Origin: an uncultured Oscillospiraceae bacterium | GTDB lineage: Bacteria > Bacillota > Clostridia > Oscillospirales > Oscillospiraceae | Reading direction: 5' to 3' | DNA: 5,147 nt | Assembly: GCA_934569425.1 (NCBI GenBank) | Contig: CAKTKM010000100.1 | Coordinates: forward strand, 1-5,147 | Shown: positions 4,782-5,147 of the stretch, piece by piece | Numbering within the stretch: position 1 is the stretch's first letter | How the letters are laid out: each line of letters begins with the position of its first letter | Program-made: the position numbers and the translations under genes | The notes under the pieces: generated by a model | What the model saw: only the letters and a program-made list of their open reading frames with translations | Told to the model about the DNA's origin: nothing | Database searches by the model: none

Positions 4782-5147
4782 ATGGCAGAAGAAGTGAAGA
4801 AGGCCCCCCGTCCGGTGGATCCCAATTCCGCCAAGTACAAGCTGGGCAAGATCGCCGCTGACGCCTTTGTAGACGCCATTGAGGCCAAGAAGCAGGGCAT
4901 CCCCGTGGCATGGGTGTCCAGCAACTTCCCTGTGGAGATCCCGGAAACACTGGGCATCGCCACCGTATACCCCGAAAATCAGGCTGCCGGTATCGCCGCC
5001 CGCGGCGCCGGCGAGCGGATGTGCAATGTGGCGGAGGCCGACGGCTACTCCAACGACATCTGCGCCTACGCCCGCATCTCTCTGGCCTACGCCAAGCTGA
5101 AGTCCTGTCCCGAGCAGGACGTGGCCATGCCCGATGTGGTGCTGTGC
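4782..5147 (+). CDS. hgdA: 2-hydroxyacyl-CoA dehydratase alpha subunit, N-terminal part (cut by window end)
   Basis: The reading frame is open from ATG4782 to the window end (122 codons), so the gene is partial at its 3' end only. The family removes water from (R)-2-hydroxyacyl-CoA through a ketyl radical, using a [4Fe-4S] cluster in each subunit and an electron from the activator. Matching features are WVSSNFPVEIPETLG (44-58), VYPENQAAGIAA (62-73), and GYSNDICAYARISLAY (88-103) with the expected cluster ligand Cys94. The MPDVVLC at the edge places Cys122 where a second ligand is expected. Relatives run to about 400-480 residues, so most is outside. AAGGAGG (4768-4774) sits 7 bases before the ATG. 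The compact spacing after the first cluster cysteine resembles HadB-type proteins, while ARISLAY resembles HgdA, so the substrate (2-hydroxyglutaryl-, 2-hydroxyisocaproyl-, phenyllactyl- or lactoyl-CoA) is unresolved. Confidence 0.92.
   Translation, partial: MAEEVKKAPRPVDPNSAKYKLGKIAADAFVDAIEAKKQGIPVAWVSSNFPVEIPETLGIATVYPENQAAGIAARGAGERMCNVAEADGYSNDICAYARISLAYAKLKSCPEQDVAMPDVVLC

Noticed and set aside
4396..4963. 155- and 184-codon minus-strand frames over the dehydratase genes
   Set aside because: They are antisense to hgdC and hgdA, which have complete family motifs; the composition is typical of reverse-frame shadows.
1..5147. CRISPR arrays, insertion sequences or defence genes
   Set aside because: I found no regularly spaced repeats, transposase motifs or recognisable defence proteins on either strand.

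Overview
The window looks like chromosome from a GC-rich, endospore-forming, anaerobic Clostridia bacterium, probably Oscillospiraceae-like. The reasons are a clear SpoIIID sporulation regulator, strong AAGGAGG ribosome-binding sites, A/T-rich promoters between GC-rich genes, and an oxygen-sensitive 2-hydroxyacyl-CoA dehydratase system. The taxonomic call is inference, since no rRNA marker is present.

Left edge (1-251): bases 151-207 are the 3' portion of a serine tRNA with anticodon CGA, running from the anticodon loop to CCA. The 5' half is missing and is replaced by unrelated sequence with small inverted and direct repeats. The tRNA's own terminator follows at 215-251. The simplest reading is the distal attachment site of an element integrated into tRNA-Ser(CGA): element to the left of about 151, old chromosome to the right.

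Middle (319-1546): a promoter and a class II HpcH/HpaI-family aldolase gene (387-1151) are followed by spoIIID. The Shine-Dalgarno position and family N-terminus of spoIIID suggest initiation at a non-canonical ATC. A symmetrical terminator at 1520-1546 separates spoIIID from a converging gene.

Centre (1563-3791): a full-length DUF1846 protein lies on the minus strand. Divergent from it are two small unrecognised genes (66 and 75 codons). The terminator of the first contains the ribosome-binding site of the second in its 3' arm, and its U-tract ends at the second ATG, so expression of the second gene may be conditional.

Right (3805-5147): a complex promoter region has two TATAAT promoters, one of them a perfect TTGACA-17-TATAAT. 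It also has a GntR/FadR-type palindrome just after the start point and a partial Rex-like site over the -35. It drives an operon of the ATP-dependent dehydratase activator (HgdC type) and the dehydratase alpha subunit (HgdA/HadB type), which is cut by the window end. The activator uses ATP to push one electron into the dehydratase, which removes water from an (R)-2-hydroxyacyl-CoA during amino-acid fermentation. The beta subunit is expected just beyond the window.

I did not find a wholly new system. The best leads are the tRNA-Ser attachment remnant, the SpoIIID start, the terminator/RBS overlap and the dehydratase control region.
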